Shown: in pieces, positions 50,637-60,815 of the stretch
Layout of the letters: each line of letters starts with the position of its first letter
Position numbering within the stretch: the first letter of the stretch is position 1
Assembly: GCF_014647835.1 (NCBI RefSeq)
Contig: NZ_BMPY01000006.1
Coordinates: forward strand, 1-64,000
From: Microbispora rosea subsp. aerata
Lineage (GTDB): Bacteria > Actinomycetota > Actinomycetes > Streptosporangiales > Streptosporangiaceae
DNA: 64,000 nucleotides
Direction: 5' to 3'
Notes under the pieces: model-generated
Seen by the model: the letters and a program-made list of their open reading frames with translations, nothing else
Told to the model about the DNA's origin: nothing
Database searches by the model: none
Position numbers and translations under genes: made by a program

Positions 50637-51507
50637 AATCGACGGCCTGCGCAAGCGCTATGGAGACAAGACCGCACTGGACGGGGTGGGTTTCACCGTA
50701 CGGCCCGGAGAGATGTTCGGGTTCGTCGGCGCCAACGGCGCGGGCAAGACCACGACGATGCGGATCGTCATGGGAGTGCTCGACGCCGACTCCGGGCAGG
50801 TGCGTCTCGACGGGCGCCCGGTGACGTACGACGACCGCCGTGCCTTCGGTTACATGCCGGAGGAGCGCGGCCTGTACCAGAAGATGAAGGTCGCCGAGCA
50901 GATCGAATACTTCGGCAGGCTGCACGGGCTGGCTCCTGCCGCCGCGCGCTCGGCCGCCGCCGCCCTGCTCGAACGGCTCGGCCTGACCGAGCGGCGCGAC
51001 GACGCCGTGGAGGCGCTGTCGCTCGGCAACCAGCAGCGGGTGCAGCTCGCGGTCGCGCTCGTCCACGAGCCGACGGTCCTGATCCTCGACGAGCCGTTCT
51101 CCGGCCTCGACCCCCTGGCGGTCGACGCGCTCGCGGAGGTGCTCAAGGACCGCGCCGCCGCGGGCGTGCCGGTGATTTTCTCCAGTCACCAGCTCGACCT
51201 GGTCGAACGGCTCTGCGACTCGGTCGGCATCATCTCCGCGGGGCGCATGGTCGCGCACGGCCCGGTCGGCGAGCTGCGCGAAAGGGAGGGCCGCGGGGTG
51301 CTGCGGGTCGTGGTCAAGAACGCCGCGCCCGGCTGGGCCGACGGCCTGCCCGGGGAGCTGACCCGCGAGGGTGACCGCGACGTCCTGCTCTGCGAGGAAG
51401 GCGACGACCAGGCCATCCTCCGTACGGCGATCGAAGCGGGCAAAGTGGAGCACTTCGGCCGCAGGCAGCCGACGCTGACCGAGATCTTCAGGGAGGCGGT
51501 GGCATGA
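50629..51507 (+). CDS. ABC exporter ATP-binding protein (DrrA/NatA-like)
   Basis: 292 residues from GTG 50629 (GGAGG eight bases ahead). Walker A GANGAGKTTTMRI, Q-loop region YMPEERGLY, signature LSLGNQQRVQLA (LSxGNQQ version), Walker B VLILDEPFSGLDP and H-loop FSSHQLD. The C-terminal 80 residues form the accessory part of this subfamily. Drives export through the ABC-2 permease encoded next (ATGA overlap). The substrate could be sodium, a drug or a lipid. Confidence 0.9.
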   Translation: MLEIDGLRKRYGDKTALDGVGFTVRPGEMFGFVGANGAGKTTTMRIVMGVLDADSGQVRLDGRPVTYDDRRAFGYMPEERGLYQKMKVAEQIEYFGRLHGLAPAAARSAAAALLERLGLTERRDDAVEALSLGNQQRVQLAVALVHEPTVLILDEPFSGLDPLAVDALAEVLKDRAAAGVPVIFSSHQLDLVERLCDSVGIISAGRMVAHGPVGELREREGRGVLRVVVKNAAPGWADGLPGELTREGDRDVLLCEEGDDQAILRTAIEAGKVEHFGRRQPTLTEIFREAVA

Positions 51508-52589
51508 ACGGGCTGTGGCTGATAGCTCAGCGGGAGATCCGTACGCGCGTCCGGACGAAGTCGTTCCTGATCAGCCTGGCCATCAGTGCGATCCTGGTGG
51601 CCGCGCTAGCGTCCCTGCCGAAGGTCTTGGGCGGCGACCACGCCTACGACGTCGGCGTGGTGGGTGCCGCCCCCGCGCCCGTCGCCCAGCTCGCGTACGA
51701 GCGCTACCCGGATGAGGCTGCGGCGCGGAAGGCGGTGATCGACGGGGACCTCGACGCGGCTTTGATCAACGGGGACAGGGTCCTCGCGAACGGCGAACTC
51801 GACCAGCGGCTGGGGCTGATTCTGGAGAGCGTCCACCGGGACGCCCAGATCAAGGCGGCCGGTGTCACGATCACGCCGCTGCGGGTGGAGTCGGTCGGCG
51901 TCGACGCCCGTTACCAGGGCGTGCGCACCGGTATCGCGACGCTGATCGTGATGGTGCTGTTCTTCCTGCTCATCTACTCCGCGATGTACGTCGCCATGGG
52001 CGTGGTGGAGGAGAAGGGCAGCCGCATCGTGGAGATCCTGCTCACCTCGATGCGTCCCTGGCAGCTGCTGGGCGGCAAGATCGTCGGACTGGGAGCGCTG
52101 GGGCTGATCAACCTCGCCGTGGTTGTCGTCGCCGGCCTGGCGGCGTCGTCCGCGACCGGTTTCGCGGCCGACCTGCCTCCCGGAATGGGCGGGATCGTGG
52201 TCGGCACGGTTGTCTGGTTCGTGCTGGGCTACGCCTTCTTCTCCGCGCTCGCCGCGGCTTTCGGCTCCCTGGTGTCGCGGCAGGAGGAGCTCAACAGCGT
52301 CCTGACCCCGATGACCGCGCTCATGATGCTCACGTACGTGACGGCCTACTTCGCCACCGTCGAGCCGACGGGCACGGTCGCCCGGGTGTTGTCGTTCGTG
52401 CCGCCGTTCTCCTCGATGGTCATGCCCGTGCGTACGGCGGCAGCCGACGTGCCGCTGGGGGAGATCCTCATCGCCGGGGTGCTCATGGCCGCGGCCGTGG
52501 TGGCCGTCCTGATGGGAGCGGCCCGCGTCTACCGGCGGGCGGTGCTCCGCACCGGCGCCAGGGTCAAGCTGGGCGAAGTCGTCCGGTGA
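51504..52589 (+). CDS. ABC-2 type exporter permease (NatB-like)
   Basis: 361 residues. One membrane segment near 20-38 (SFLISLAISAILVAALAS), a large extracytoplasmic loop (about 45-150), and five or six C-terminal segments, with VVEEKGSRIVEILLTSMRPWQLLGGK typical of NatB/ABC-2 permeases. It is the membrane partner of the preceding ATPase. Confidence 0.88.
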   Translation: MNGLWLIAQREIRTRVRTKSFLISLAISAILVAALASLPKVLGGDHAYDVGVVGAAPAPVAQLAYERYPDEAAARKAVIDGDLDAALINGDRVLANGELDQRLGLILESVHRDAQIKAAGVTITPLRVESVGVDARYQGVRTGIATLIVMVLFFLLIYSAMYVAMGVVEEKGSRIVEILLTSMRPWQLLGGKIVGLGALGLINLAVVVVAGLAASSATGFAADLPPGMGGIVVGTVVWFVLGYAFFSALAAAFGSLVSRQEELNSVLTPMTALMMLTYVTAYFATVEPTGTVARVLSFVPPFSSMVMPVRTAAADVPLGEILIAGVLMAAAVVAVLMGAARVYRRAVLRTGARVKLGEVVR

Positions 52590-52599
52590 CTCCGGGGTC

Positions 52600-52830
52600 A
52601 CGGAGGGATCCAGCGGCGCCGAGTGACCCCAGGGGTCATCAGGAGAGTCAGGGGCGCCGGGAGAGCGTCCTGGCGGCGATCTGCGGGCCGTCGAGAGGGG
52701 CAGAGGTGCCGGGGAGCATCCGGGTGATCCATGGGGACGCCAGGGCTGCCGGGAGGACGTCTGAGCGATCTCCGCGGGCCGGCGGCAGGGTCAGGGATGC
52801 CGGGAGAGCGTCCGGCTGATCAGTTCGGCC
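52600..52830. repeat. degenerate repeats around the 3' end of the 52.8 kb gene
   Basis: About four diverged copies of a 50-70 base unit near GCCGGGAGAGCGTCC-N-GGYGATC, starting near 52659, 52706, 52756 and 52799. The right-most copy is the real 3' end of the minus-strand gene (SRTLSRHP and stop); the copy near 52660 would also encode ARTLSRRP. The array looks seeded by duplication of that gene end. Confidence 0.5.
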
Positions 52831-53129
52831 GCACGGCCGGGGTTGTCGGCTCTCTCCTGTCCGCCCGGCGCCCACAGGTACATCCATCCTTCCCTCGCGG
52901 GCGACGCGAAGACGATGGTCCGCCTGCCGGTGCCGGGGTGCCACACGGACAGGAGCGGATCGTCCGTGCCGAGCAGCCGCGCGGCGAGGCCGTGCTCGGG
53001 GAGCCGTGCCGCGAGCGCCTGCAGGCAGGCCAGGCGCTGCCCGCCGTAGTCGCCGGTGCCCGTCACGTGGACCCTCCAGCGGATCGCTTCGCTATAAGGA
53101 TCGTCGCAGGTCAGCGCGCTGACAACCAT
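52791..53129 (-). CDS. hypothetical protein divergent from recA
   Basis: 112 residues from ATG 53129. Composition is ordinary and not strongly repetitive; marks are RWRVHVTGTGDYGGQRLACL, LLSVWHPGTGRRTIVFASPA and WMYLWAPGGQERADNPG, ending RAAELISRTLSRHP. It looks like a small alpha/beta domain with a tryptophan-rich strand pair. Not assigned to a family. Divergent from recA over a 257-base shared control region. Confidence 0.55.
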   Translation of the reverse strand: MVVSALTCDDPYSEAIRWRVHVTGTGDYGGQRLACLQALAARLPEHGLAARLLGTDDPLLSVWHPGTGRRTIVFASPAREGWMYLWAPGGQERADNPGRAAELISRTLSRHP

Positions 53130-53206
53130 GGAAGGGCAACGCCCGGGAATGTAACGGCGCGGTTCGGCCGCCGTTCGTCGCCGCTGTGTGGCGGTTCCAG
53201 ACCTGA

Positions 53207-53229
53207 TCGAACAGCCGTTCGGCTATATT
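53207..53229 (+). promoter_or_regulatory. LexA (SOS) box and -10 region of recA
   Basis: TCGAACAGCCGTTCGG (53207-53222) contains the actinobacterial LexA consensus CGAAC-N4-GTTCG, paired perfectly. It is followed by TATATT (53224-53229) as -10. Transcription would start about 150 bases before the recA ATG. LexA bound here would mask the promoter. Confidence 0.75.
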
Positions 53230-53386
53230 GGACTGGTCGCCGCCGGGGTGCGCGCCGTCAGGTCCGGGGCTCGACAGGCTCCCGCCCCGCCTTCCCGGGC
53301 GGTGTGCGAGAAGCTCCGGAAAATGTCGGTGGCACCCCGTAGCTTTTCGGTGACCGAGCAGACGACCACCCTTCAGGGGGCACCCA

Positions 53387-54484
<1,098 letters not shown>

Positions 54485-54492
54485 GCGCAGGC

Positions 54493-55965
54493 ATGAGGCG
54501 CGACGAGCCCTCCGGCCCGGACGACGACATCGGGCCGGGGGACTGGAACTCCGGCCCTTGGGGCACGTCCGGGGAACCGCCCGGGCCGCTCGGCGACGCG
54601 TCCGCGACGATCGCCGCCCTGCGGGCCGAGATCCGAAAGCGTGAGGCTCAGGGCCGCCCCGGCGGCCCCGACCCGGCCGATGACTCGATGGGCACCGGCG
54701 GCTCGGCGGGCGCGCGTGGCTCGAACGGTGCTCGCGGCAGGCGTGGTTTCCGCGGCGGCATCGACGCGTCCGATGACTCGGCGGGTTTTCGGGACGGGGG
54801 TGGCCTCTGGAGTTCCGGCGGCCCCGATGTGGCCGACGGGTCGATGGGCGCGCGTGGTGTGAAGGGTGCTCGCGGCAGGCGTGGTCTGCGGAGCTCCGGA
54901 GGCCTCCGCAGCAGGCGCGGGTCTCAGCAGTCCGAGGACGTAACGGGTGCCGAGGGCTTTGCGAGCTTCGACGAAGTCGGGTCGGGCGGCTTCCGTGGCA
55001 GGCGCGGGCGTCAGGAGCCTGAGGGCGTCACGGGTGCCGAGGGTCTTGCGGCCTTTGATGAAGTCGGGCCGGGCGACCTCGGCGGCCCGGCTGGCCCGGA
55101 CGGCCTCGGTGACGCCGATGGCTTGGGCGGCAGCCTGTGGGGGCGGGGCGACGGGGGACAGGAGGCTGGCGGAGCCGGGCGCCGACGCCAGGGGCGCGGC
55201 GGGCGACGCCGAGGAGATCGTGCCGGTCTGTCGGGTCGGGGCGACCGTGCGGATCTGCTGGGCCGAGATAACCGCGATCTACCGGGGCGAGAAGACCGCA
55301 CGGGTCTGCCGGGCCAAGGCGACCGCACAGATCTGTCAGGCCGAGACGACCGCGCGGATGCGCCGGGCTGGGGAGACGGGGCGGAGCGCGGAGGGCGTGA
55401 ACGGTCCGGTGGATGGCTGCCCGACGGGCCGCAGGAGGAGACCTCGGCGAGCGAAGGGCCGCAGGCCGACCCGGAGGCGGTGGCCAGGGCCATCTGCCTG
55501 CGGCTGCTCACGATGGCGCCCAAGACCCGGGCCCAGCTCGCGGACGCGTTGCGTAAGCGGGACGTGCCAGAGGCGGCGGCGAACGCCGTGCTCGAGCGGT
55601 TCTCCGAGGTCGGGCTCATCGACGATGAGGCGTTCGCCGCCGCCTGGGTGAGCTCGCGGCACGCCGGTCGCGGGCTCGCCCGCCGTGCGCTCGCTCAGGA
55701 ACTGCGGCAGCGTGGCGTCGCCGAGGAGACGGTCAAGGACGCGGTCGGGCGGCTCGACCCGGACGAGGAGATCGAGACCGCGCGCAGGCTGGTGGAGCGG
55801 AAGCTGGCCGCCACCCGCGGGGTGGAGCCGCGCGCGCGGATGCGACGATTGGTCGGCATGCTGGCTCGCAAAGGCTACTCGCCGGGTTTGGCTTTCCGGG
55901 TGGTACGAGAGGCGATCGAGGCCGAAGGCGGCCCTTCAGATGAGCTTCCGGATACCTTCGAGTGA
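54493..55965 (+). CDS. recX: RecX regulatory protein with a very long repetitive N-terminal region
   Basis: 490 residues, against 150-250 for most RecX. The last 170 residues (about 318-490: VARAICLRLLTMAPKTRAQL, FAAAWVSSRHAGRGLARRAL, MRRLVGMLARKGYSPGLAF) are a normal three-module RecX that inhibits RecA filaments. The first 315 are low complexity, rich in Gly, Asp, Arg and Ser. They include two 87-base repeats and a run of GRDDRAD/GREDRTG-type motifs; this region is probably disordered. The reading frame stays open through every repeat. Confidence 0.88.
   Translation: MRRDEPSGPDDDIGPGDWNSGPWGTSGEPPGPLGDASATIAALRAEIRKREAQGRPGGPDPADDSMGTGGSAGARGSNGARGRRGFRGGIDASDDSAGFRDGGGLWSSGGPDVADGSMGARGVKGARGRRGLRSSGGLRSRRGSQQSEDVTGAEGFASFDEVGSGGFRGRRGRQEPEGVTGAEGLAAFDEVGPGDLGGPAGPDGLGDADGLGGSLWGRGDGGQEAGGAGRRRQGRGGRRRGDRAGLSGRGDRADLLGRDNRDLPGREDRTGLPGQGDRTDLSGRDDRADAPGWGDGAERGGRERSGGWLPDGPQEETSASEGPQADPEAVARAICLRLLTMAPKTRAQLADALRKRDVPEAAANAVLERFSEVGLIDDEAFAAAWVSSRHAGRGLARRALAQELRQRGVAEETVKDAVGRLDPDEEIETARRLVERKLAATRGVEPRARMRRLVGMLARKGYSPGLAFRVVREAIEAEGGPSDELPDTFE
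54907..55080 (+). repeat. 87-base in-frame duplication inside recX
   Basis: Units 54907-54993 and 54994-55080 both encode the RSRRG / TGAEGxAxFDEVGxG pattern. An older repeat with a period near 138 bases surrounds ARGxxGARGRRG (about 54712 and 54850), and a short GRDDR/GREDR repeat fills 55230-55375. Confidence 0.75.
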
Positions 55966-56132
55966 GCCATAGCATCATGCAAAAGTGACTTGACAGGGCA
56001 TCTTTGCTTGCTCGTTACTTCTCCGACGCTTAATCTCGACCGCAGTGAGGAGTTACTCCGCGCAGCGCGGATTGCCATAACGGTGTATCACAACGGACGA
56101 GAGACATTGACCGGCCCTCGGGCCATATCGGA

Positions 56133-56146
56133 CGCCCCTCGGGGCG
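56133..56146. terminator. hairpin in the recX-rny gap
   Basis: CGCCCC-TC-GGGGCG is a perfect 6-bp stem with a two-base centre. The 279-base gap (55966-56244) also has an AT-richer part (56060-56100) and the rny promoter presumably; no gene is supported. Confidence 0.4.
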
Positions 56147-56244
56147 CCCGGGCATTGCGACGATATTTGTCCTGGTGACGCCACCGGGCGCTGCCGCGCT
56201 GCGCGGGTGACCCCTGTTGCGAGTTGTGTGAGGGGTGAGCGCGC

Positions 56245-57870
56245 ATGGACACGATCGTGATCGTTCTTGCGGTTGCGGTGGTGCTGCTGGCTCTCGTGAT
56301 GATCGCCGCCCTCGTTATAGTCATGCGCCGCACCGGCGGCGTCGTCGCACCGCCCGGCCCCTCACCAGAGCAGCTTGCCGAGGTGAAGGCCGAGGTCAAC
56401 GAGGAACTCGAACGGGCCAGGCGCGAGGCCGAAGAGATCCGCTCGAAGGCGGAGCGTGACGCGGGGGAGATTCTCCGGAAGTCCGAGACACTGGCCGAGA
56501 GCGCGGCGCTGATGCGCAAGGAGGTCGAGGAGGAGGCGCGCATCCTCAAGTCGGAGCTCAAGGAGCTGCGCTCCGACCTCGAACGCCGGGAGAACAGGCT
56601 GGCCGAGCGCGAGCAGCGGCTTGACGAGGAGGCGCGCAGGCAGGCCGAGCGCGCCCGCAAGCTGGCCGAGACCGAGACCGAGCTGGCCGACCGCCGCGAG
56701 GAGCTGGAGCGGGCGGCCGAGCGGCGCAGGGAGATCCTCGAGCGAGTCGCCGGCCTGACGGCCGAGCAGGCCAAGGCGGAGCTGGTCAAGGAGATCGAAA
56801 ACCAGGCTAAGCGCGAGGCCGCGCTGATCGTCCGGGAGATCGAAGCCGAGGCCCACAGGGAAGGGGAGAAGCGGGCCTGCAAGATCGTGACTTTGGCCGT
56901 GCAGCGGGTCGCCACCGAGCAGACGGCCGAGTCGGTTGTGAGCGTCCTGCACCTGCCGGGCGACGAGATGAAGGGCCGGATCATCGGCCGCGAGGGCCGC
57001 AACATCAGGGCCTTCGAGTCCACGACCGGAGTCAACCTGATCATCGACGACACGCCGGAGGCGGTGCTGTTGTCGTGTTTCGATCCGGTCCGCCGGGAGA
57101 CGGCCCGGCTGACGCTGGAGAAGCTCGTGCTCGACGGCCGGATCCACCCCCAGCGCATCGAGGAGGCGTACGAGCGCAGCAAGGCCGAGGTGCGGGACCT
57201 GTGCGTGCGGGCGGGCGAGGACGCCCTGGTCGAGCTGGGCATCACCGACATGCACCCCGAGCTGATCACTCTGCTGGGGCAGCTGCGCTACCGCACCTCC
57301 TACGGCCAGAACGTGCTCAAGCACCTGATCGAGTCGGCGCACATCGCCGGGATCATGGCCTCCGAGCTGCGGCTCGACCGTGACCTCGTCAAGCGCTGCG
57401 CGCTCTTGCACGACATCGGCAAGGCCCTCACCCACGAGGTCGAGGGCAGCCACGCGATGATCGGCGCGGAGATCGCCCGGCGGTACGGCGAGCACGAGGA
57501 CGTCGTCCACGCCATCGAGGCGCACCACAACGAGGTGGAGGTCAGGACCGTCGAGGCGGTCCTCACCCAGGCCGCCGACGCGATCAGCGGCAGCCGCCCC
57601 GGCGCCCGCCGCGAGTCCCTGGAGGCGTATGTCAAGCGGCTGGAGCGCCTGGAGGAGATCGCCCAGTCCTACGAGGGGGTCGAGAAGGTCTTCGCCATGC
57701 AGGCGGGCCGCGAGATCCGGGTCATGGTCCGGCCCGACAGCGTCGACGACATCCAGGCGCAGGTCATCGCCAGGGACGTCGCCAAGCAGGTCGAGGAGGA
57801 GCTGACCTACCCGGGCCAGATCCGGATCACCGTGGTCCGCGAGTCGCGCGCCACGGAGTTCGCCCGTTAG
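56245..57870 (+). CDS. rny: ribonuclease Y
   Basis: 541 residues. N-terminal membrane anchor ([20 protein letters not shown], residues 4-23), a long coiled coil (about 45-220, Glu/Arg/Ala heptads), a KH domain ([15 protein letters not shown], near 246-260) and an HD domain with [16 protein letters not shown] (near 391). It is a membrane-bound endoribonuclease starting mRNA decay. The last residues (SRATEFAR) are the usual end. It follows recA-recX, and with rnj gives both RNase J and Y in one window. Confidence 0.95.
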   Translation: MDTIVIVLAVAVVLLALVMIAALVIVMRRTGGVVAPPGPSPEQLAEVKAEVNEELERARREAEEIRSKAERDAGEILRKSETLAESAALMRKEVEEEARILKSELKELRSDLERRENRLAEREQRLDEEARRQAERARKLAETETELADRREELERAAERRREILERVAGLTAEQAKAELVKEIENQAKREAALIVREIEAEAHREGEKRACKIVTLAVQRVATEQTAESVVSVLHLPGDEMKGRIIGREGRNIRAFESTTGVNLIIDDTPEAVLLSCFDPVRRETARLTLEKLVLDGRIHPQRIEEAYERSKAEVRDLCVRAGEDALVELGITDMHPELITLLGQLRYRTSYGQNVLKHLIESAHIAGIMASELRLDRDLVKRCALLHDIGKALTHEVEGSHAMIGAEIARRYGEHEDVVHAIEAHHNEVEVRTVEAVLTQAADAISGSRPGARRESLEAYVKRLERLEEIAQSYEGVEKVFAMQAGREIRVMVRPDSVDDIQAQVIARDVAKQVEEELTYPGQIRITVVRESRATEFAR

Positions 57871-58021
57871 TCAGGTGTCCGCACACCTCGGCGGGGCCGG
57901 TCACCGCGCCGCAAGGCCCTCGACCGTTCCGCTCCCCGCCCCGGTGTGCGTACGCGGACCAGCACGGCGATAAGTCCGGCAGGACCCGCTCTCGCCTGAT
58001 CTGTCCATGCGTGCAAGACAC

Positions 58022-58049
58022 GGCCCCCGCCCGCCCCTGGGCGGGGGCC
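58022..58049 (+). terminator. strong rho-independent-like hairpin after rny
   Basis: GGCCCCCGCCC (58022-58032), six-base loop, GGGCGGGGGCC (58039-58049): an 11-bp perfect GC stem 150 bases after the rny stop. No T-run, usual for actinomycetes. Confidence 0.6.
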
Positions 58050-58130
58050 CGGTCATGTGTGGGACACCCCGGCGAGGCCCGACGGCAGTGCGTTGTCCGC
58101 CGACGTTCTCAACGGGGTGGAGGGAGCGGA

Positions 58131-58640
58131 GCGGAAGGGAGCAAGGACCGCAGCGCAAGCCCAGCGAAGCGGGCTTCGCAAGGACCGGAGGCTTCCTTCC
58201 GGCGTGGTGATCGACCCAGTCAAAGTCCGTGAGCCAAGGTCAGCGAAGCGGGCCGGGGACCGGAGCCGTCCTTTCGGTGTGCTGATCGGCCCGGCTGAGG
58301 TTCATAGGTCAAGCACGGGCTTGGCGGGGACCGGAGGCTTCCTTCCGGCGCGGTGACCGACCCAGTCAAAGTCCGTGAGCCAAGGTCAGCGAAGCGGGCC
58401 GAGGACCGGAGCCGTCCTCTCGGTGTGCTGATCGGCCCGGCTGAGGTTCATAGGTCAAGCACGGGCTTGGCGGGGACCGGAGGCATCCTTTCAAGGCGCT
58501 GATCGACTCGGCTGAGGTTCATAGGTCAAGCATGGGCTTGGCGGGGACCGGAGGCTTCCTTCCGGCGCGGTGACCGACCCAGTCAAAGTCCGTGAGCCAA
58601 GGTCAGCGAAGCGGGCTGAGGGCGGGAGGCGTCTTTCGAC
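58131..58640. repeat. large intergenic array of about 72-base repeats (two alternating variants)
   Basis: Variant A (GGAGGCTTCCTTCCGGCG..., AGTCAAAGTCCGTGAGCC, AAGGTCAGCGAAGCGGGC) occurs near 58185, 58331 and 58549. Variant B (GGAGCCGTCCTTTCGGTGTG, GGCTGAGGTTCATAGGTC, AAGCACGGGCTTGGCGGGGA) occurs near 58260, 58406 and, diverged, 58478. A and B align to each other, so all are one family in the order A-B-A-B-B'-A. A worn unit at 58131-58184 holds a GCGAAG-CGGG-CTTCGC hairpin. The 940-base gap 57871-58809 has no supported gene. Confidence 0.85.
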
Positions 58641-58809
58641 GCGGAGGCCGACTCGGCCAAGGCTTGTAGATATCACGCCGGGCAGTGGCTGCTCGCCGGG
58701 TTGGGGCCCGTGGAGGTTCCGTACCTGGGAGGGGTCTCCGCGGGGTGGGGCGGCAGTGTGGCGAGGTGCCGCCCCACCCCACGGCAGGGGGATGGTCGAT
58801 CAGGGATGG

Positions 58810-60615
58810 TTAAGCCTTCTGGCTGAGCGCGTCGGCGAGGTCGTTGAGCGCCTTCGCCAGCCTGGCCTGGGCCTCGACGGAGGTGTCGAGCTGGTTGGAG
58901 ACGGCCCGAAGCTGCGCCACGGCGGCGTTCTTCTGCGGTCCGTTCGAGAACTGCTCGGCCCGGTCGACGAACTTCTTCACGTTGTCGGCGGTGTTCTTCT
59001 TCATCGTGCCGGTGCGCAGCGCTTGCGCGTAGTAGGCACGCACCAGCGGGAAGCTCGCCGGCCAGGTCACCCGAGGCTGGTGCTGGGTGTTGAACTGGTC
59101 GAAGGTCGCCGTGGCCGCCGCGTCGATCTCGGCCTGGTCCAGCTCCGCGCTCGGGGTCAGCTTGAACGCGTCGAACCCGCGGGCGATCTCGCTGCCGTAG
59201 ACGTGGCCGTTGTAGTAGTACGCGGACCAGAAACCGCCGAGGAGCAGCGAGGTCGCGCTGACCGGGCCGCGGTCGAAGTACGCGATCTCACGCGGGTGGG
59301 CCGAGTCGGTGAAGTCGAACACCGAGACGCCGCCCTGATACCAGGCCTGGACCATGATGTCCCGGCCGGGCACGGGCACGAGCGACCCGTTGTGCGCGAC
59401 GCAGTTCTCCTGGTTCGTCTGCGCCACCGGCAGCTTGTAGTAGCTGCGGAACTGGAGCTTGCCGTCGACGATGTCGAAGATGGCGTTGGCGCCCCACGAC
59501 GGCTCGTCGGTGACCCGGCAACGGGCTCCGGTGCCGCCGCCCCACTCGTCGGTGAAGACGACCTTGGTGCCGTCGTTGTTGAACGTGGCCGAGTGCCAGT
59601 ACGCGAAGTTCGGGTCCGTCACCGCGTCGAGCCGCTTCGGGTTCGCCGGGTCGGAGATGTCGATCAGCAGTCCGTTGCCCGCGCAGGCCCCGGCCGCCAG
59701 GCCGATCTCGGGGTAGGCCGTGATGTCGTGGCAGTGGGTGGTGACGGGCGACGGCGACCAGGTCGAGCCGGACGGGTGCCGCGGGGTCTGCGGGCTGTTC
59801 TGCAGGCCGTTGATCGCCCCGGTCTCCGGGTCGGTGAACAGGCGCGGGGTGGAGACGACCGCCGCGTTCTGCGGCGCGGCCAGCGGCACCTTGATGACCT
59901 CGATCCGCCACTGGGCGGTGTCCGGGTCGGTCGCCGGGGTGTTGGCGCAGCCCGCGAGCTCGGAGCCCGAGCGGATGCTCGCCGTGCCCTGCACGTAGAC
60001 GTACACGTTGTCGGGGTCGTTCTTGCCGGTGACCAGGGTGTGCGTGTGCGAGCCGCGGCAGGTCTGGACGGCCGCCACCTGGACCGGCCTGCTGATGTCG
60101 CTCACGTCGAAGATCCGGACACCGCGGAAGCGGTCGGGGTTCACCGTGCCGCTCGCGCCCTGCGTGCCGCAGTCGATCCGGCCCCGGGTCTCCTCCACCG
60201 ACATGAACAGCAGGTTGCCGTATATCGAGAGGTCGCCCTGGCCGCCCGGGCACACCACGGAGGTGGTCAGGACCGGGTTCGAGGGGGTGGAGACGTCGTA
60301 GATGTTGAACCCGGTGAAGTTGCCGACGAACGCGTACTTGCCGCTGAACGCCATGTCGGAGTTCGCGAACGACGAGTTGCCCGGGCTGGATGCCTGGTAG
60401 AAGCCCTCCGGCTTGTCCCGGTGGGCCAGGAGCTCCAGCCCCTGGCTCGCCTGCTGGGCATCCAGCCAGCCGGCGCCGAGGTCGATTCGGGGATCGGTGT
60501 CGCTCGCCGTGGCGGCGGCGGGCATGAGGCCCACCAATACCGCCCCTACGGCGACGACTCCGATCTTTCTCAGTCCAGCACGCCCCCAACGTGCTGCCGC
60601 ACGGCTGATTCTCAA
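58810..60615 (-). CDS. secreted LVIVD-repeat (beta-propeller-like) protein
   Basis: About 601 residues. Signal peptide around RKIGVVAVGAVLVGLMPAAA with cleavage near ATAS-D. The body contains LVIVD-type repeats (GKYAFVGNFTGFNIYDVSTP, GVRIFDVSDISRPVQVAAV, GLLIDISDPANPKRL, GGVSVFDFTDSAHPREIAYF), each a propeller blade, then a C-terminal helical region (about 500-601). Role unknown; such proteins are cell-surface or secreted. The TTG at 60615 is nine bases behind GGAGG and is preferred; GTG 60624 is almost on top of that site. Divergent from the DUF305 lipoprotein gene. Confidence 0.82.
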   Translation of the reverse strand: MRISRAAARWGRAGLRKIGVVAVGAVLVGLMPAAATASDTDPRIDLGAGWLDAQQASQGLELLAHRDKPEGFYQASSPGNSSFANSDMAFSGKYAFVGNFTGFNIYDVSTPSNPVLTTSVVCPGGQGDLSIYGNLLFMSVEETRGRIDCGTQGASGTVNPDRFRGVRIFDVSDISRPVQVAAVQTCRGSHTHTLVTGKNDPDNVYVYVQGTASIRSGSELAGCANTPATDPDTAQWRIEVIKVPLAAPQNAAVVSTPRLFTDPETGAINGLQNSPQTPRHPSGSTWSPSPVTTHCHDITAYPEIGLAAGACAGNGLLIDISDPANPKRLDAVTDPNFAYWHSATFNNDGTKVVFTDEWGGGTGARCRVTDEPSWGANAIFDIVDGKLQFRSYYKLPVAQTNQENCVAHNGSLVPVPGRDIMVQAWYQGGVSVFDFTDSAHPREIAYFDRGPVSATSLLLGGFWSAYYYNGHVYGSEIARGFDAFKLTPSAELDQAEIDAAATATFDQFNTQHQPRVTWPASFPLVRAYYAQALRTGTMKKNTADNVKKFVDRAEQFSNGPQKNAAVAQLRAVSNQLDTSVEAQARLAKALNDLADALSQKA

Positions 60616-60815
60616 GGGTCGCACCCCTCCTTTTCTGGTCTTGCTGGCGTGACCCGGTGTTTGCGCGTGCGACAGATCTCGGCGCCTCGCGGCACCCATC
60701 AAGATCTACGCGGCGTTTGGGGGACACTAACTGAATTTGGGGTGAATGTGCTATACCCCTACACATCCTCCGGTTTGGCCGATATCCCCTCACCGCCTAC
60801 GAAGCGAGCCCAGGC

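Noticed and set aside
55990-56178. 62-codon frame between recX and rny
   Set aside because: No ribosome site, spans a hairpin and shows no family resemblance.
58131-58640. 58.2 kb repeats as a CRISPR array
   Set aside because: Units of about 72 bases are contiguous and alternate in two variants, without unique spacers or cas genes.
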